Positions 10,115 to 21,445 of a stretch of DNA of 64,000 nucleotides are shown one piece after another (the stretch's first letter is position 1; every line of letters begins with the position of its first letter). Origin of the DNA: Ephydatia muelleri (lineage: Eukaryota > Porifera > Demospongiae > Spongillida > Spongillidae); NCBI GenBank assembly GCA_013339895.1, contig JABACO010000007.1:9319635-9383634 (forward strand), given 5' to 3'. Made by a program: the position numbers and the translations under genes. Under the pieces are notes generated by a model. That model was given only the letters and a program-made list of their open reading frames with translations. It was not told the DNA's origin and did not search any database.

Positions 10115-11973
10115 CTAATCTAAATAGTTCTCCACGGTGTGATATTTTTCAAAACATGGATATACACATAGCGGTACTTTGCATGATTTGCATCTGTAGC
10201 TGGTTTGCTTTCGTTTTCCACTTCCTCGATTACTGCATACCCTGCAGTCAGGCTTTCCACCCGCTGGCTCTGGAAAGTGGTTGTGCCCTACCAGTCGTGT
10301 AGGGCAGTTATTTATTACAGGCTGACATGTCTGACCATTTGTTATTTCTGCTGAAGCAATGAGCCCCCGGGCAACAGCTATTCTAAAATCCAAATGAGAC
10401 AATAGTTTCCCTGTATTACTTTTGTAATAGAGGATGTATGCATTTACTAGTGTAACATCCAGCATGTGAAAAAATATTCTTTTCCACCATTTTTTTGTAA
10501 AGTTATTGTATCCGTAGTATTGCACTAGCTGCCCTGCTCTATCTACCTCACCCATATGCGTATTATATTGATCTATTGCTGCAGGTTTTTGTACTGTAAC
10601 ATGGCCACCAGGCCCACCTTTCATTCGTCTTTTTATTGAAATCATGTCCCCGTTGTGAATAGTTGTCAGTAATGACACGTCTTTTTTGTCTTTCCACTTT
10701 AGACCCAGAATTTCACCATCTGTGTACTGCACTACTTCACCTTTTCTCAGCACTGCAGCCCTGAATGAGGGCGGAATTCCTTTCCTGTCCAATCTCAGTG
10801 TACCACAGCAGCCGAATCCACTTGTATGTAATTTGTGGCAAAGGGTTGGGCTTGTGTAATAGTTGTCAAAATACACATGGTGCCCTTTCCCAGCTAGATT
10901 TTTTACTAAGTCTAGTACCACACGAGTACCTAGGGCATCATCCTTAGTAGTACCATCTTTGCCGGTGTATACAGCAAAATTCCAACAATACCCACTTCCA
11001 GCTTCAGCCAAAGCCCATGCCTTGATCCCCCATTTGTGTGGTTTCTTGGGCATGTATTGGAGAAATGACAGCCGGCCTTTGTATTTTATCATCATTTCGT
11101 CAACGCTTATCTCCCGTTCCATTTGTAGCTCTTTTGATAGCTTTCAATCAAAGTAGACAAGAAGTGTCGCACCTTGAAGAGTTTGTCATGACCCTCTTCT
11201 TGCATTGGTATCATTAGACTATTGTCGGCAAGGTGCAAAAATTTTAAATATAAAAGAAACCTATCACGGCTCATAATTTCATTGAAATTATTGTTTGCAA
11301 ATGGCCAGCTAGTGTTCCAATAATGGTGAATGTTTGGCATGTTGACAATCCCCATGCAGATAATGAGTGACAGGAACAGTCTGAATTGAATTCTTGTGAA
11401 CGGCTTGTTCACAAATTCATTAGCCCTTGCCCGTCGATGCTGTTTTAGGTAAGCTTGATGATTATCGATGTACTGCTGGCCATACCTGTTTGATTCATCC
11501 ACAATGTAATCCTGCAGTTCATCGTGGAAGAGCTCAAAGAAGTAGTCAACTGGCTGTTTCCCACTCAAATCCTTCACCACACCACACTTCTCGGTGAATT
11601 CTGGAATTTTCAACTCATCAGATAATTCTACCACAGCATCACTCTCTGCATCACTTGTCAACGTAGTTTCCTCATTTCCAATATCAACCTCACTTTGAAA
11701 TGCAGGCACTACATCATCAACCACACCTCCCGTCACGTCATTACACCCAACCATCTCCATACAAGCACCATGTATATATGTATCGTCCACACCTCCTCCT
11801 GCCATCTCCACACATGCGCCTCCAAGTTAATGTATATATGCTTCACTCACATCCATTGCCTCTTCATCTTCGTCCACGTATCCCTGGAACTCGTCATCAC
11901 TAAAGTCGGAGTCTATATCGTCCATGTACTTGAGCAAAAACTCGGGGTCCGATGGTAGCTTACGCTTCGTCAT
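10115..11973 (-). pseudogene. piggyBac transposase (DDE_Tnp_1_7), frameshifted
   Basis: The start ATG at 11971-11973 opens MTKRKLPSDPEF and an acidic N-terminus typical of the family. A TAA at 11827-11829 interrupts it. The frame resumes at once and reaches 11107, where a one-base shift leads into the frame 11122-10115. Catalytic aspartates are visible in ISVDEMMIKYKG, HVYFDNYYTS and GEVDRAGQL, matching the three-Asp pattern of piggyBac. A C-terminal cysteine-rich zinc finger (CRVCSNRG...CKSC...C) follows. piggyBac transposases cut and paste DNA at TTAA. The stop plus frameshift make this copy inactive unless the stop lies in an unrecognised intron. Confidence 0.88.
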
Positions 11974-12098
11974 TGCAATCGTATCGGATTGTAAATTCGT
12001 AACGTAAAAAGCATTAGGTAACCCATACCTACGATGACAGCTGTAATTTATCTACGATTGACCGCGTATTCCATTAAAATATTTGAACAGTCCCGCTC

Positions 12099-12157
12099 GG
12101 CGACTAAAGTCGCCTTCCGCACTGCGCAAGCGCTTCATTTTGGTGACTAAAGTCGCC
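12099..12157. repeat. Two 16-bp palindromes near the pb1 right end
   Basis: GGCGACTAAAGTCGCC at 12099-12114 and GGTGACTAAAGTCGCC at 12142-12157 lie 16-75 bp inside the right terminus. They are candidate transposase binding sites by position only. Confidence 0.75.
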
Positions 12158-12177
12158 CGTCGCAGTTCAAGGGTTAA

Positions 12178-12540
12178 TCCGCGTAGGAGAAGGAATTGAT
12201 GGTGTACCCTGCCAGTGGGATCCCTGCTGCGTTGGTGGCTAGGAGCATCAGGAGCCCCTCCAACGCAGTGTTGAAGAGTATGGGGCTCAGTGGGCACCCC
12301 TGCTTGACACCCCTGTTCTGCACAATGGCGGGCGTGTAGGTGTCCCTCCCTCCCTGTGCGGATGGCGATGGTGGACTGGGAGTAGATGTCCTTGACGATG
12401 TCGAGTGTCGATCCGCTTAGCCCCAGCCGCTTCATCATCAGGAGGATTAAGTGGCTCGCCATGTGTTGTTTGGTGGGGAAGCTGCCCGAACACAATGAGC
12501 ACCGCCACTGTTGACGAAAGAGGTCATGAGCTTCTCTCAC
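12178..12540 (-). pseudogene. Decayed RT fragment, upstream part (copy A)
   Basis: Minus-strand frames encode a degenerate DAFGSVSH region, LILLMMKRLGLSGSTLDIVKDIYSQST, and then LLATNAAGIPLAGYTIN leading to FSYAD at the pb1 junction. These are RT palm motifs of the same R2/NeSL-type family. Frame changes and a local scramble near 12490-12520 mark it as dead. 12541-12672 upstream holds no recognisable coding sequence. Confidence 0.65.
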
Positions 12541-12672
12541 GTGTATCTCTCTCAGCTTAGATCGCCAGTAGGCTAATAGTCACAGACAACCAGCTCACGT
12601 GATCTCGATGTAGCTGCCGGACAAAAGAAATCACCATGCAATCAGACGTGAAGGAAGACTCCCGCGATAGTA

Positions 12673-13020
12673 GTTCAAATTTTCATCTTATATTTGTACA
12701 TACATATACATTCTCATGAAATGCACACATACATACACATACAACGATGTAGGGCCTTCAGCAGGTATGACCTACTGCCACCTCGCGGTGTGGCCCCTCA
12801 ACTGAGGTTGGCGGAGTAATAGAGGACGGCAACCTAAGAGCTAATAAGGTAACAGCTAACTAAAGGTACATAACTTGATGAGAATGTTTGATCATTTGTT
12901 TCTTGCAGGGCCGTGATCGCAGCGCCTAGCTGGGTAACGGACTGAGAGAGGAAGTGTTAAACACCTTGCTGCACAATGAAACAGTCTAGAGTGCAACAAA
13001 CACAACACAAAAAAACACTA
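12673..13020 (-). other. Retrotransposon 3' UTR (copy C)
   Basis: On the minus strand this follows the end of the RLE domain and ends in GATGAAAATTTGAAC. It aligns with the 3' UTR of the U2-inserted copy at 52522-52928, which ends GATGAAAATTTAAAC directly at U2 sequence. Shared blocks include GGTTGCCGT, CTCCGCCAACCT and TGAAGGCCCTACATCG. Here the base after the 3' end is not U2-like, so this copy sits at another site or its junction was rearranged. Confidence 0.75.
12752..12797 (-). promoter_or_regulatory. Conserved three-helix RNA structure in the 3' UTR (copy C)
   Basis: Read on the minus strand, GGGCC and GGCCC close a junction that holds two hairpins: CACC-GCGA-GGTG and CAGTAGGT-CAT-ACCTGCTG. 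The second copy at 52808-52853 keeps the pairing with changed bases. The 3' UTR of R2-class elements is bound by the RT to start target-primed reverse transcription, so this is a candidate RT-recognition structure. Confidence 0.6.
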
Positions 13021-14880
13021 GAGGTAAGTAATTATTAAAGCATATATGAATGAAAGAAAGATAAATAAGGAAAAAGGTTTGACAATGTTAACTCTGATAA
13101 CATGTTCAGGGCACGGCGGTGGGATGCGGTGACTGATCAGGGGCATGGACGTGGCTGGGGATGTTAGTACCAGGGCGGGAACAGGCAGAGTGGAATCAAA
13201 TGTTCTGTGAGCCTGCGATGGTGGATGCCACACACACAGCTTGCGCATTAGTGCAGCATACTTCCACCCAATGCTAAGTCTCCGGAGCACTTCATCATTG
13301 GGGGGAAACCAGCTCCTCAGACTTCTGACGACGAATGGGAACACCTCCACACTATCGAACCGATAGAGGGATTGTCGCAGTAGTTCTTATTTATGTATCT
13401 TCTCCTTAGCAGCGTCATGCAGGGCAAACATCCACTATGACAGCGGAACGACCGTCGGGTGCAGTTAGCCCCTGTTGTATTGGGCACCGGCTGCTCTTTG
13501 TACTTATCTCCCATTGACGGGGGGGGGGGGGGGGATGGCGCGTATGAGCCGCTCCAACACAGTGTTGTGACGCTCTCTGATCTGTCCCATGCTATGGAGG
13601 CAATGGTTGACGAGGTGTGATAGCGTTTCAGGGACGAGATGGCAGTGATGGCAACGGGTGTCCGGGATCACTTTACCACACCTCGCTTGAACAGTGTGTG
13701 TCGGGAGAAGATTCAAGCGAGCTCTCAGTGCGAATCGAAATTGTGGAAAGGTTAAGTATGCACCCGAGTAGGTAAAATAGTTGGAAGACTTGTTAAGGCA
13801 GGTGGAGAAACTCGCCCTCCCCTGGTCAGAAGCCACTTGCAAGACACCCAGATGTCTGGATTGGGACGCCATTTTGAGCACTCGGTTGACTTTGTCTCTC
13901 TTTGCCCATCGAACTTCAACTTCATTGCAGGAGACTGAGGCAGACTCCTCAGATAAGCGTATGGTGGCTTGAGTATGTTGTAGGCTCTGTCTAACCGAGC
14001 TACAAAGACTCTTTAGGTCGCCGCGTGCACCTTCGTGTGACGGGGTAGGAGTGTTAAGAAAGGTGGAAAGTTGTTCTAGTGACACTGGAACCGTGCGAGG
14101 GATGCGCAACTATTTGCGTACAACGTCCTCGAGCTGCTGCAGAGCCACATGCCTTACGGCAGGATCACGAGTGTCAGCTAAAAACGTGAAGGCCTGCGCT
14201 ACCCTGGCCACATGCATCTCGCCCTTCGCGCATGGAACACCTAACCCTCCCATACACTGCAAAGTATACAAGAATGCGGAGCAGGCTCGGGCTGGAATGC
14301 ACACCGCTTTCTTTAACCACTTCCTCGTCGCAGTGTCCAGCTTGTGGCACCACAGAGAGCCAGGAAAGAAGATCTTCATTACATAGGTGAGCCTAGGGAA
14401 CAAGAAGGGGCGGTATGCGTCAAGCTTCTGCCACTCAGCCAGTTCTGATCTCATGATGGTTTCGGTATTGCGGAGTAGGGAGTCTTTGATGGAGGAGAGG
14501 TCTAATCCCGATCCCGCGCCTACAGGGCAGCCAAGGTATTTATACCTCTGTCTCCAAGTCAAAGCCGGAATGGGCTCATCCTTGAGCTGTAGAGATGTGG
14601 TGTCGACGTAGGTAGGCGATACGTTGTTGATGGCACAGATAGATCCACATTTCTTTGCGTTGATGGTGAGACCCGCCCAGTTGGTAAATTCCACGCAGCG
14701 TTGCAGTAGGGCCTGACCTTGTAACCTAGAGCTAGCCAGGATGCAGACATCATCGCATAGGCAAGGTGGTTGATGTTAATATTTTTGCCCAGGAGGTAAC
14801 CATATGAACAGTTGGCGAGGTGCCTGAGCATACCCTCAAGGGCCACATTGAATAGAAGCGGGCTGAGGGGACAGCCCTGT
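13021..14880 (-). pseudogene. Retrotransposon copy C: RT palm to RLE, frameshifted
   Basis: From the pb3 junction at GVK|QGCPLSP, the minus strand encodes FNVALEGMLRHLANC and a YADD whose frame is shifted by one base. RT palm and thumb follow (LTWRQRYKYLGCPVGAG, AEWQKLDAY, FFPGSLWCHKLD, FLADTRDP), then the CCHC (CHHCHLVPETLSHLVNHC). The RLE is damaged: a G run near 13519 and a deletion remove the RPD signature, leaving PDGRSAVIVDV. It is closest in sequence to the U2-inserted copy at 48.7-52.5 kb. The upstream parts of the same copy are at 18583-18927 and 20437-20745. Confidence 0.85.
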
Positions 14881-14900
14881 TTAACCGATTAATTGCGGAA

Positions 14901-14958
14901 GACGCCAATTGGCGTCCGTTAATTTATTCTCAAAACGCGGTAGACGCCAATTGGCGTC
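14901..14958. repeat. Two copies of palindrome GACGCCAATTGGCGTC near the pb3 left end
   Basis: Perfect 16-bp palindromes at 14901-14916 and 14943-14958, 16 and 58 bp inside the left terminus of pb3. Unrelated in sequence to the palindromes of the other TTAA elements. Confidence 0.9.
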
Positions 14959-15128
14959 CAGCTGAAGATAGACCGTTTAGGCGGTTACAACGAACAGACG
15001 CATCGTCATTTGCACTCATCTTGTATATTTTCGGAGTTGCTTGTCAGTGATAACTATACTGTAGAAGCTGAAAGGGTGCATCACTGTTTTAGTTTGTGCG
15101 CAAAACATTCTCGAAGAAGGTAATAATT

Positions 15129-16110
15129 ATGGCCGATCTCCGGTTAGATAATGGAACACGTATTGTGTTATATAGAATGTCGAAGCGAGCGCGCTGCAGA
15201 CTGACGAGGTTTTCAACAACAACACATTGGACATGCAATGCAGTGACGATAGCGGTGATGACGATCTTTTGATGGTAGGCAGTGATGACTAATTTAGCGA
15301 CCTTGAGATGGAAGGTACTACGCCCCTAATTGTAGCATTATTTATAATGGCATCTACCGTTACTTCGCTCGATAGATATGCCGCGGTCCATCATTGATGC
15401 CTACATGCAAATAGATGACATCATGGATGGTTAGTATGCCCAAACAGCTGATGCCATCTTGACATTTGAACGTTGTAGCAACCACGAGTAGACGGCAGGC
15501 ATCTGTAGACACAGAGGAGTGCGAGTCGCAAGGCACACACATCATGCATGGTTAGTATGCACAAACAGCTGATGCCATCTTGACATTTGAACGTTGTAGC
15601 AACCAAGAGAAGACGGCTGGCATCTGTACACAGAGAGGAGTGCGAGTCACAAGGTACCCACCCTACGACCACATCAACACATAAATAATGTGGTGCCTTA
15701 CAGACAGCGACAGCGATGTAGACAGAGAGGAGTGCGAGTCGCAAGGCACACACATCATGCATGGTTAGTATGCACAAACAGCTGATGCCATCTTGACATT
15801 TGAACGTTGTAGCAACCAAGAGAAGACGGCTGGCATCTGTACACAGAGAGGAGTGCGGGTCACAAGGTACCCACCCTATGACCACATCAATACATACAGA
15901 CGCGGATGGTAATGACAATGGTCTTCCATACCCTCCATCTGAGAATACATCACAAGGTACCATATACACATAGTCACAGTGAACAAACATAATGTAAGTG
16001 TCTCCTTTGCACAAGAAATAAAAAACGAAAGGATACATGCTGGAATTGCAAAGGGTGCAACATACCACACTGTTTTACTGGCTTTCCAAACGACTGCTTC
16101 ACGCTGTGAC
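15129..16110 (+). pseudogene. piggyBac transposase remnant (N-terminus and C-terminal zinc finger only)
   Basis: From the ATG at 15177 a MSKRAR start leads, after a frame change, to an acidic stretch (DDSGDDDLL, VGSDD, stop, FSDLEMEG), the typical start of piggyBac transposases. At 15999-16110 a plus-strand frame encodes CLLCTRNKKRKDT, CWNCKGC and DCF, the family's C-terminal Cys-rich finger. The catalytic aspartate domain is absent and replaced by duplicated filler (15421-15900). So this is a deletion derivative. Assignment rests on the two ends plus the TTAA termini. Confidence 0.65.
15421..15900. repeat. Three partial copies of a ~130-bp direct repeat
   Basis: Segments beginning ATGGTTAGTATGC at 15425, 15548 and 15760 share a common run through GATGCCATCTTGACATTTG and GAGGAGTGCG. 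They occupy the place of the lost transposase core in pb3. Confidence 0.8.
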
Positions 16111-16264
16111 ACAAGAAAATCGACCATGAAGAATAGAATACATATATGTATATTGCAACATTGTGTCATTATCATAAGTATTGTACCTGCTCAGCATCAA
16201 GACAATAAAGCACACTACCAGAGCACATCTTGACACTCTAAGCGCACAACCATAGCTACGGCGC

Positions 16265-17855
16265 AAAGCGTACACTCATAGCTATGTACACATCCATCTT
16301 GAAACCCCCAGCATACACTCATAGCTATCTACACATCCATCTTGAAACCCCCAGCGTACACTCATAGCTATGTATACATCCATCTTGAAACCCCCCAGCG
16401 TACACTCATAGCTATGTACACATCCATCTTGAAACCCCCAGCGTACACTCATAGCTATGTACACATCCATCTTGAAACCCCCAGCATACACTCATAGCTA
16501 TGTACACATCCATCTTGAAACCCCCAGCGTACACTCATAGCTATGTACACATCCATCTTGAAACTCCAGCGTACACCCATAGCTATGTACATATCCATCT
16601 TGAAACCCCCAGCATACACTTATAGCTATGTACACATCCATCTTGAAACCCCCAGCGTACACTCATAGCTATGTACACATCATCTTGAAACCCCCAGCAT
16701 ACACCCATAGCTATGAACACATCCATCTTGAAACCTCCAGCGTACACTCATAGCTATGTACACATCCATCTTGAAACCCCCAGTGTACACTCATAGCTAT
16801 GTATACATCCATCTTGAAACCCCAGCGTACACCCATAGCTATGTAGGCATCCATCTTGACACCCCCAGCGTACACTCATAGCTATGTACACATCCATCTT
16901 GAAACCCCCAGCGAACACCCATAGCTATGTACACATCCATCTTGACACCCCCAGCGTACACTCATAGCCATGTACACATCCATCTTGACACCCCCAGCGT
17001 ACACTCATAGCTATGTACACATCCATCTTGACACCCCCAGCGTACACTCATAGCTATGTACACATCCATCTTGAAACCCCCAGCGTACACCCATAGCTAT
17101 GTACACATCCATCTTGAAACCCCCAGCGTACACTCATAGCTATGTACACATCCATCTTGAAACCCCCAGCGTACACCCATAGCTATGTACACATCCACCC
17201 CCAGCGTACACTCATAGCTATGTACACATCCATCTTGACACCCCCAGCATACACTCATAGCTATGTACACATCCATCTTGACACCCCCAGCGTACACTCA
17301 TAGCTATGTACACATCCATCTTGAAACCCCCAGCGTACACCCATAGCTATGTACACATCCATCTTGACACCCCCGGCGTACACTCATAGCTATGTACACA
17401 TCCATCTTGAAACCCCCAGCGTACACCCATAGCTATGTACACATCCATCTTGACACCCCCAGCGTACACCCATAGCTATGTACACATCCATCTTGAAACC
17501 CCCAGCGTACACCCATAGCTATGTACACATCCACCCCCAGCGTACACTCATAGCTATGTACACATCCATCTTGAAACCCCCAGCGTACACCCATAGCTAT
17601 GTACACATCCATCTTGACACCCCCAGCGTACACTCATAGCTATGTACACATCCATTTTGAAACCCCCAGCGTACACCCATAGCTATGTACACATCCACCC
17701 CCAGCGTACACCCATAGCTATGTACACATCCATCTTGAAACCCCCAGCGTACACCCATAGCTATGTACACATCCACCCCCAGCGTACACTCATAGCTATG
17801 TACACATCCATCTTGAAACCCCCAGCGTACACTCATAGCTATGTACACATCCATC
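16265..17855. repeat. 43-bp minisatellite inside pb3, about 37 copies
   Basis: The unit runs ACTCATAGCTATGTACACAT then CCATCTTGAAACCCCCAGCG plus TAC. Variants include GAC for GAA, CCC for CTC, and shortened units that lack TCTTGAAACC. It starts about 150 bp downstream of the transposase zinc-finger remnant, the same relative place as the arrays in pb1 and pb2. Open frames across it are repeat artefacts. Confidence 0.95.
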
Positions 17856-18582
17856 TCGTCAGTCTAAGTGCAGTACCCTTCCTCAAGGTCACTAAATTGT
17901 GTTCTTACTTACTCCTGGTGTACTTCCCACCCCAAAATACAATACTGGTTTACAAACTACTTGCTTACCACTTACAATTTGAATTACAAGTCTCCACCTG
18001 CCAGTCACAGCGTGTGTCTCATTAGCTTCATCGATGCGCTTGACATCTTCCATACGTCACACCCCTATTGGCATCGAAGCACATATACGCAAGACAAAGT
18101 CAAACCGTACTCTACAAGAGTGCAGAACAAGCTGTTGTGGCGGTAGCATCTTCTACGGCACTAAATAGAATTATCAATTTTCAATGCTCGGATATTTTGA
18201 CAACGCACCCGTCCCCGATTTTGTCGAGAGAACAAAAAGGTTCTCACATGCTTAGTACGCTTCAGATACACTTACTTTTCATTAGTGTGATAACTGTTTT
18301 ATCCTGCTCACGTCACAACGTCGTAGTAAAACTGTCCGTCTCTGTCGAATGTCGTGATATCTGCTCTTGGTAAGTTTCCAACATCGGATCTGAAATCGGA
18401 ATGCACTAGTGAATAGCTGACCCGCCCATCTGCCCGATTTTAAAAGGTTGCCGATATCAAAGTCGCTTCGTTCAAAAGTTATCACGCGCCAATCACACGA
18501 TATCAAAAAAAACATTATCCACAAAATTTAATTCCGCGGTTAGAGTTTACGTAAATCAATAATTCCGCGTATAATCGGTTAA

Positions 18583-18927
18583 CTCCACGTCATTGGGGAA
18601 TGACGGAGGTGAATGTGTCTTTACCAGTCTTAATGGCAATTGTGGACCCCCGGTAGATGTCGGCAACAACATCTAAGGTATTCCCAGTCAAGCCCAGCCT
18701 GGCTGGCCATCATCAGAAGCAACAATTCGTGCGAGACAGAGCCAAAAGCATCCCGCAGATCTAGCCACGCAACCAGGACATTCCGCTTCGCTCTGCGTGA
18801 GTCATTCAAAACAGACCGAAGAATAAAGCTATGCTCGGCACACCCATCGTACGGTTAAAAACCCTTTTGGGAAAGGAGGATGGCGCCAGATGTAATCGCC
18901 CAGTCAGCTATGCGACAGCATCCTGAA
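18583..18927 (-). pseudogene. Retrotransposon copy C: RT motif region upstream of pb3
   Basis: Minus-strand sequence encodes RIADWAI, GAILLSQKGF, a YDGCAEHSF-like segment, DAFGSVSHELLLLMM and a block ending GV at the TTAA. These are RT motifs 2a to just before B. It is contiguous in frame with 14880 downward once pb3 is removed. Small defects are present. Confidence 0.75.
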
Positions 18928-20436
18928 GTGTGTACAGTGGTACACAAATTACCCCATTCATTTTGTTGCATCATATCTCATACCAGGAGTGAGCATTTAA
19001 CACAATTTTTGAAAATCTATACCCCCTGTGGTGATGCTAAATTGTGGCTAAACTTCTCATGAATATGCTAATTTTGGCTTATTGCAATAACTGTTCATAA
19101 TTCAGTTATCCACAGCACTACAGAACACTGCAAAAGTGAGAGATTTAAAAAACATGATGGGAGCATTCTCAATAAGTCAAATTTTATACATATAGTTTGT
19201 TTTGTATGTACATTACAAAAATGCTGTTTCTTTTGAGTAATCACTTTTACTTTCAAATGCTCTAATTTGTGTACACCTGTACACAAATTACATTGCTTTA
19301 CGTTAGTAGTATTATGCTTTCAAAAAAGTCTTGAAAGTCATAGAGGGCATGATATAGTAACTATGTATTGTGAAATTATTCATGTGGTTCTATCAAGAAA
19401 GTTTTGCAGTAAAATGTGTACAGGTGTACACAAATTAGTCCTATGTAGAAGAATGATGTTTATTGCAAAATAAATTCAAATCACTTATATGCATCCAAAA
19501 TCAACAACAATGCAACTGACACTTCCTCTACCTATGCCTCCACAACTAGTACTCACACCTCCACTAGTACTCGCGCCTCCACTAATACTCGTGCCTCCAC
19601 TAGTACTCACACCTCCACTAGTACTTGCGCCTCCACTAATACTCGCGCCTCCACTAGTACTCGCGCCTCCACTAGTACTTGCGCCTCCACTAGTACTCAC
19701 ACCTCCACTAGTACTCGCGCCTCCACTAATACTCGCGCCTCCACTAGTACTCACACCTCCACTAGTACTTGTGCCTCCACTAGTACTCACACCTCCACTA
19801 GTACTTGCGCCTCCACTAGTACTCGCGCCTCCACTAGTACTTGCGCCTCCACTAGTACTCGTGCATCCACTAGTACTCGTGCCTCCACTAGTACTTGCGC
19901 CTCCTCTAGTAGTTGCGCCTCCACTAGTACTCGCGCCTCCACTAGTACTCGTGCCTCCACTAGTACTCGCGCCTCCACTAGTACTTGCGCCTCCACTAGT
20001 ACTCGTGCCTCCACTAGTACTCGCGCCTCCACTAGTACTCGTGCCTCCGCTAGTACTTGCGCCTCCACTAGTACTCGCGCCTCCACTAGTACTCACACCT
20101 CCACTAGTACTCGCGCCTCTACTACTCGCGCTTCTGCCGTTTGTTCTGCGTTCTGCGTACACGCGCACCTGCTCTTCTCTCCATCAAAACCACTCGCTAA
20201 GATTTATTATTTTTTTAAAGTTTTATTTACTTTTCTAATTAGTTTAATTGACAGATAACAATCAATTTTTATTGTATGTTTAATTGACCATCTATTATTA
20301 ATGTATTGTGTACTCATGTATTGATTTTGGAGTTACAATTGTGATTAATTACAAAGATAAGGTAGGGTAAGTAATTTGTGCTCCCCTGTACACATATACC
20401 CTAATATGTGTACAGGTGTACACACGGATGCAAATA
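18928..20436. mobile_element. Inverted-repeat element with palindromic GTGTACA motifs and an 18-bp minisatellite
   Basis: Ends GTGTGTACAGTGGTACACAA and, reversed, GTGTGTACACCTGTACACAT form imperfect inverted repeats and interrupt the RT of copy C between KTI and RIADW. Internal palindromic sites of the form GTGTACACCTGTACAC occur near 19267 and 19418 and again near the right end at 20404-20433. The interior holds a minisatellite (19537-20133) and AT-rich sequence, but no transposase. No TTAA or clear target duplication was found, so the class is uncertain. Boundaries are good to roughly 10 bp. Confidence 0.6.
19537..20133. repeat. 18-bp minisatellite, about 33 copies
   Basis: The unit is CCTCCACTAGTACTCGCG with frequent CAC/CGT/TGC variation. 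Since 18 is a multiple of 3, both strands show long open frames rich in Ser/Thr/Gly or Pro/Leu/Val (for example 19489-20238). They are not supported as genes. Confidence 0.95.
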
Positions 20437-20745
20437 GACAATATGGTCTTTTGTAAGCAGATGGGGCGCCAGTTCCTGATGACATTGCCATCGCCACCCT
20501 TGGGCAGCAAAGTGACAGCACTGTGCTTCCAATCATCTGGTATCCGCCCTGCATCCCGGCAAATGTTGAAGATGGCACTCAGGATGGCACCCTCCGGGTC
20601 AGCCCACTTCCAGTGAGCGTATGTTAATCGATCTGCCCCAGGGGCCGATTTCTTTGTTCTCCGTATTTGGTGTTGCACCTCAGAAGGAGTGAAGGGAGTC
20701 TGTAAGAAATCCCACAGTGGTTTAAGAGCAGGACATTGGGTATGG
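20437..20745 (-). pseudogene. Retrotransposon copy C: start of the RT domain
   Basis: Encodes FTPSEVQHQIRRTKKSAPGA, LTYAHWKWADPEGAILSAIF, a SAVTLLPKGGD motif and NWRPICLQKTI, which are RT motifs 0 to 2. The N-terminal zinc-finger and Myb regions are missing, and homology stops near 20745. Downstream it is interrupted by the element at 18928-20436. Confidence 0.8.
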
Positions 20746-21445
20746 GTATGATGCATATATATTTTTGCATAAACATTGTTGTAACTTATTAGTTAAATGA
20801 GAAATAGAATTTGTTTTTTAAAGCTGTGCACATCGAAAGTGAATTTGATGAGCGTTTTTCATTTCTGCTTACTTGAATTTTATTTGCTTTCCAAAGTATA
20901 TAAATTTGCAGTTTAGTATGTGAGTAAATAGCTTTTGTTCTGCTATTTCCAAATAATACTAAACTCATAGGTACTTGCTTCAAATGCGCGGTAATATGTT
21001 CCCTTTTATACGTAAAAAAACAAAAACAAATTCGATGTACCAACTTCAAACACTTTTCAACACGATTCTAGGACCAAGCGAAGCAAGGAGTAACAGCCAA
21101 TCGAATCTCCCGTGCATTTCCAATCCTCCAACGTAGCCGACTCCAACCGACTTTCCGTTTAGTGCTGCAACTAAGGTTCAAACGCTCAACATAGTGATGA
21201 CTGATTAATTAATAATTATTTTAATAACTGTTTAGATGAGCCGTATCCTATGTGACGATTGGGTTCTTTTGTGTGCTGCTAGCTCCAGACAACAATAGCA
21301 GGCTACGGCAGCACCGTCTTTGGAGGATTTGCGCTGTTTTTGTGCTCTTTGTGTCGTGCACGCATGCGAATATCGTATGCATACCTGTATATAATGACTT
21401 ATGTGTGCGATTATACCCGTCTCTTTTTCTATATGCGAAGTGTGT
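20746..21445. other. AT-rich spacer, nothing recognised
   Basis: No domain-bearing frame or terminus was recognised. A short minus frame at 20789-21049 has no known motifs. Confidence 0.4.

Larger units (their letters stand above)
8587..12173 (-). mobile_element. piggyBac element pb1 with TTAA duplications
   Basis: TTAA at 8583-8586 and 12174-12177 flank an element whose ends are CCCTTGACCTGCG and, in reverse complement, CCCTTGAACTGCG. That is the TTAA plus CCC-starting inverted terminus typical of piggyBac. Inside, on the minus strand, are a transposase gene (10115-11973), a 24-bp minisatellite just 3' of it (9121-10027), and two 16-bp palindromes near the right end. The element lies in the YADD codons of a dead RT. 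The length of 3587 bp includes about 900 bp of minisatellite. It is probably not active, because the transposase is disrupted. Confidence 0.9.
14885..18578 (+). mobile_element. Internally deleted piggyBac element pb3 with TTAA duplications
   Basis: TTAA at 14881-14884 and 18579-18582 flank ends CCGATTAATTGCGGAA and, reversed, CCGATTATACGCGGAA. Removing the element and one TTAA restores an uninterrupted RT frame (GVK followed by QGCPLSP on the minus strand), which independently proves the insertion. Inside are two 16-bp palindromes, remnants of a piggyBac transposase N-terminus and C-terminal zinc finger, a ~130-bp duplicated segment, and a 1.6-kb 43-bp minisatellite. The catalytic core is missing, so it is non-autonomous. 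17860-18540 holds no gene that I can recognise. Confidence 0.9.

Noticed and set aside
16265..17855. Regular spaced repeats considered as a CRISPR array
   Set aside because: Units are contiguous without unique spacers, in a eukaryotic transposon, with no cas genes; this is a minisatellite.
19485..20238. Long Ser/Thr/Gly and Pro/Leu/Val frames on both strands
   Set aside because: Artefact of the 18-bp minisatellite; no signal, start context or domain.
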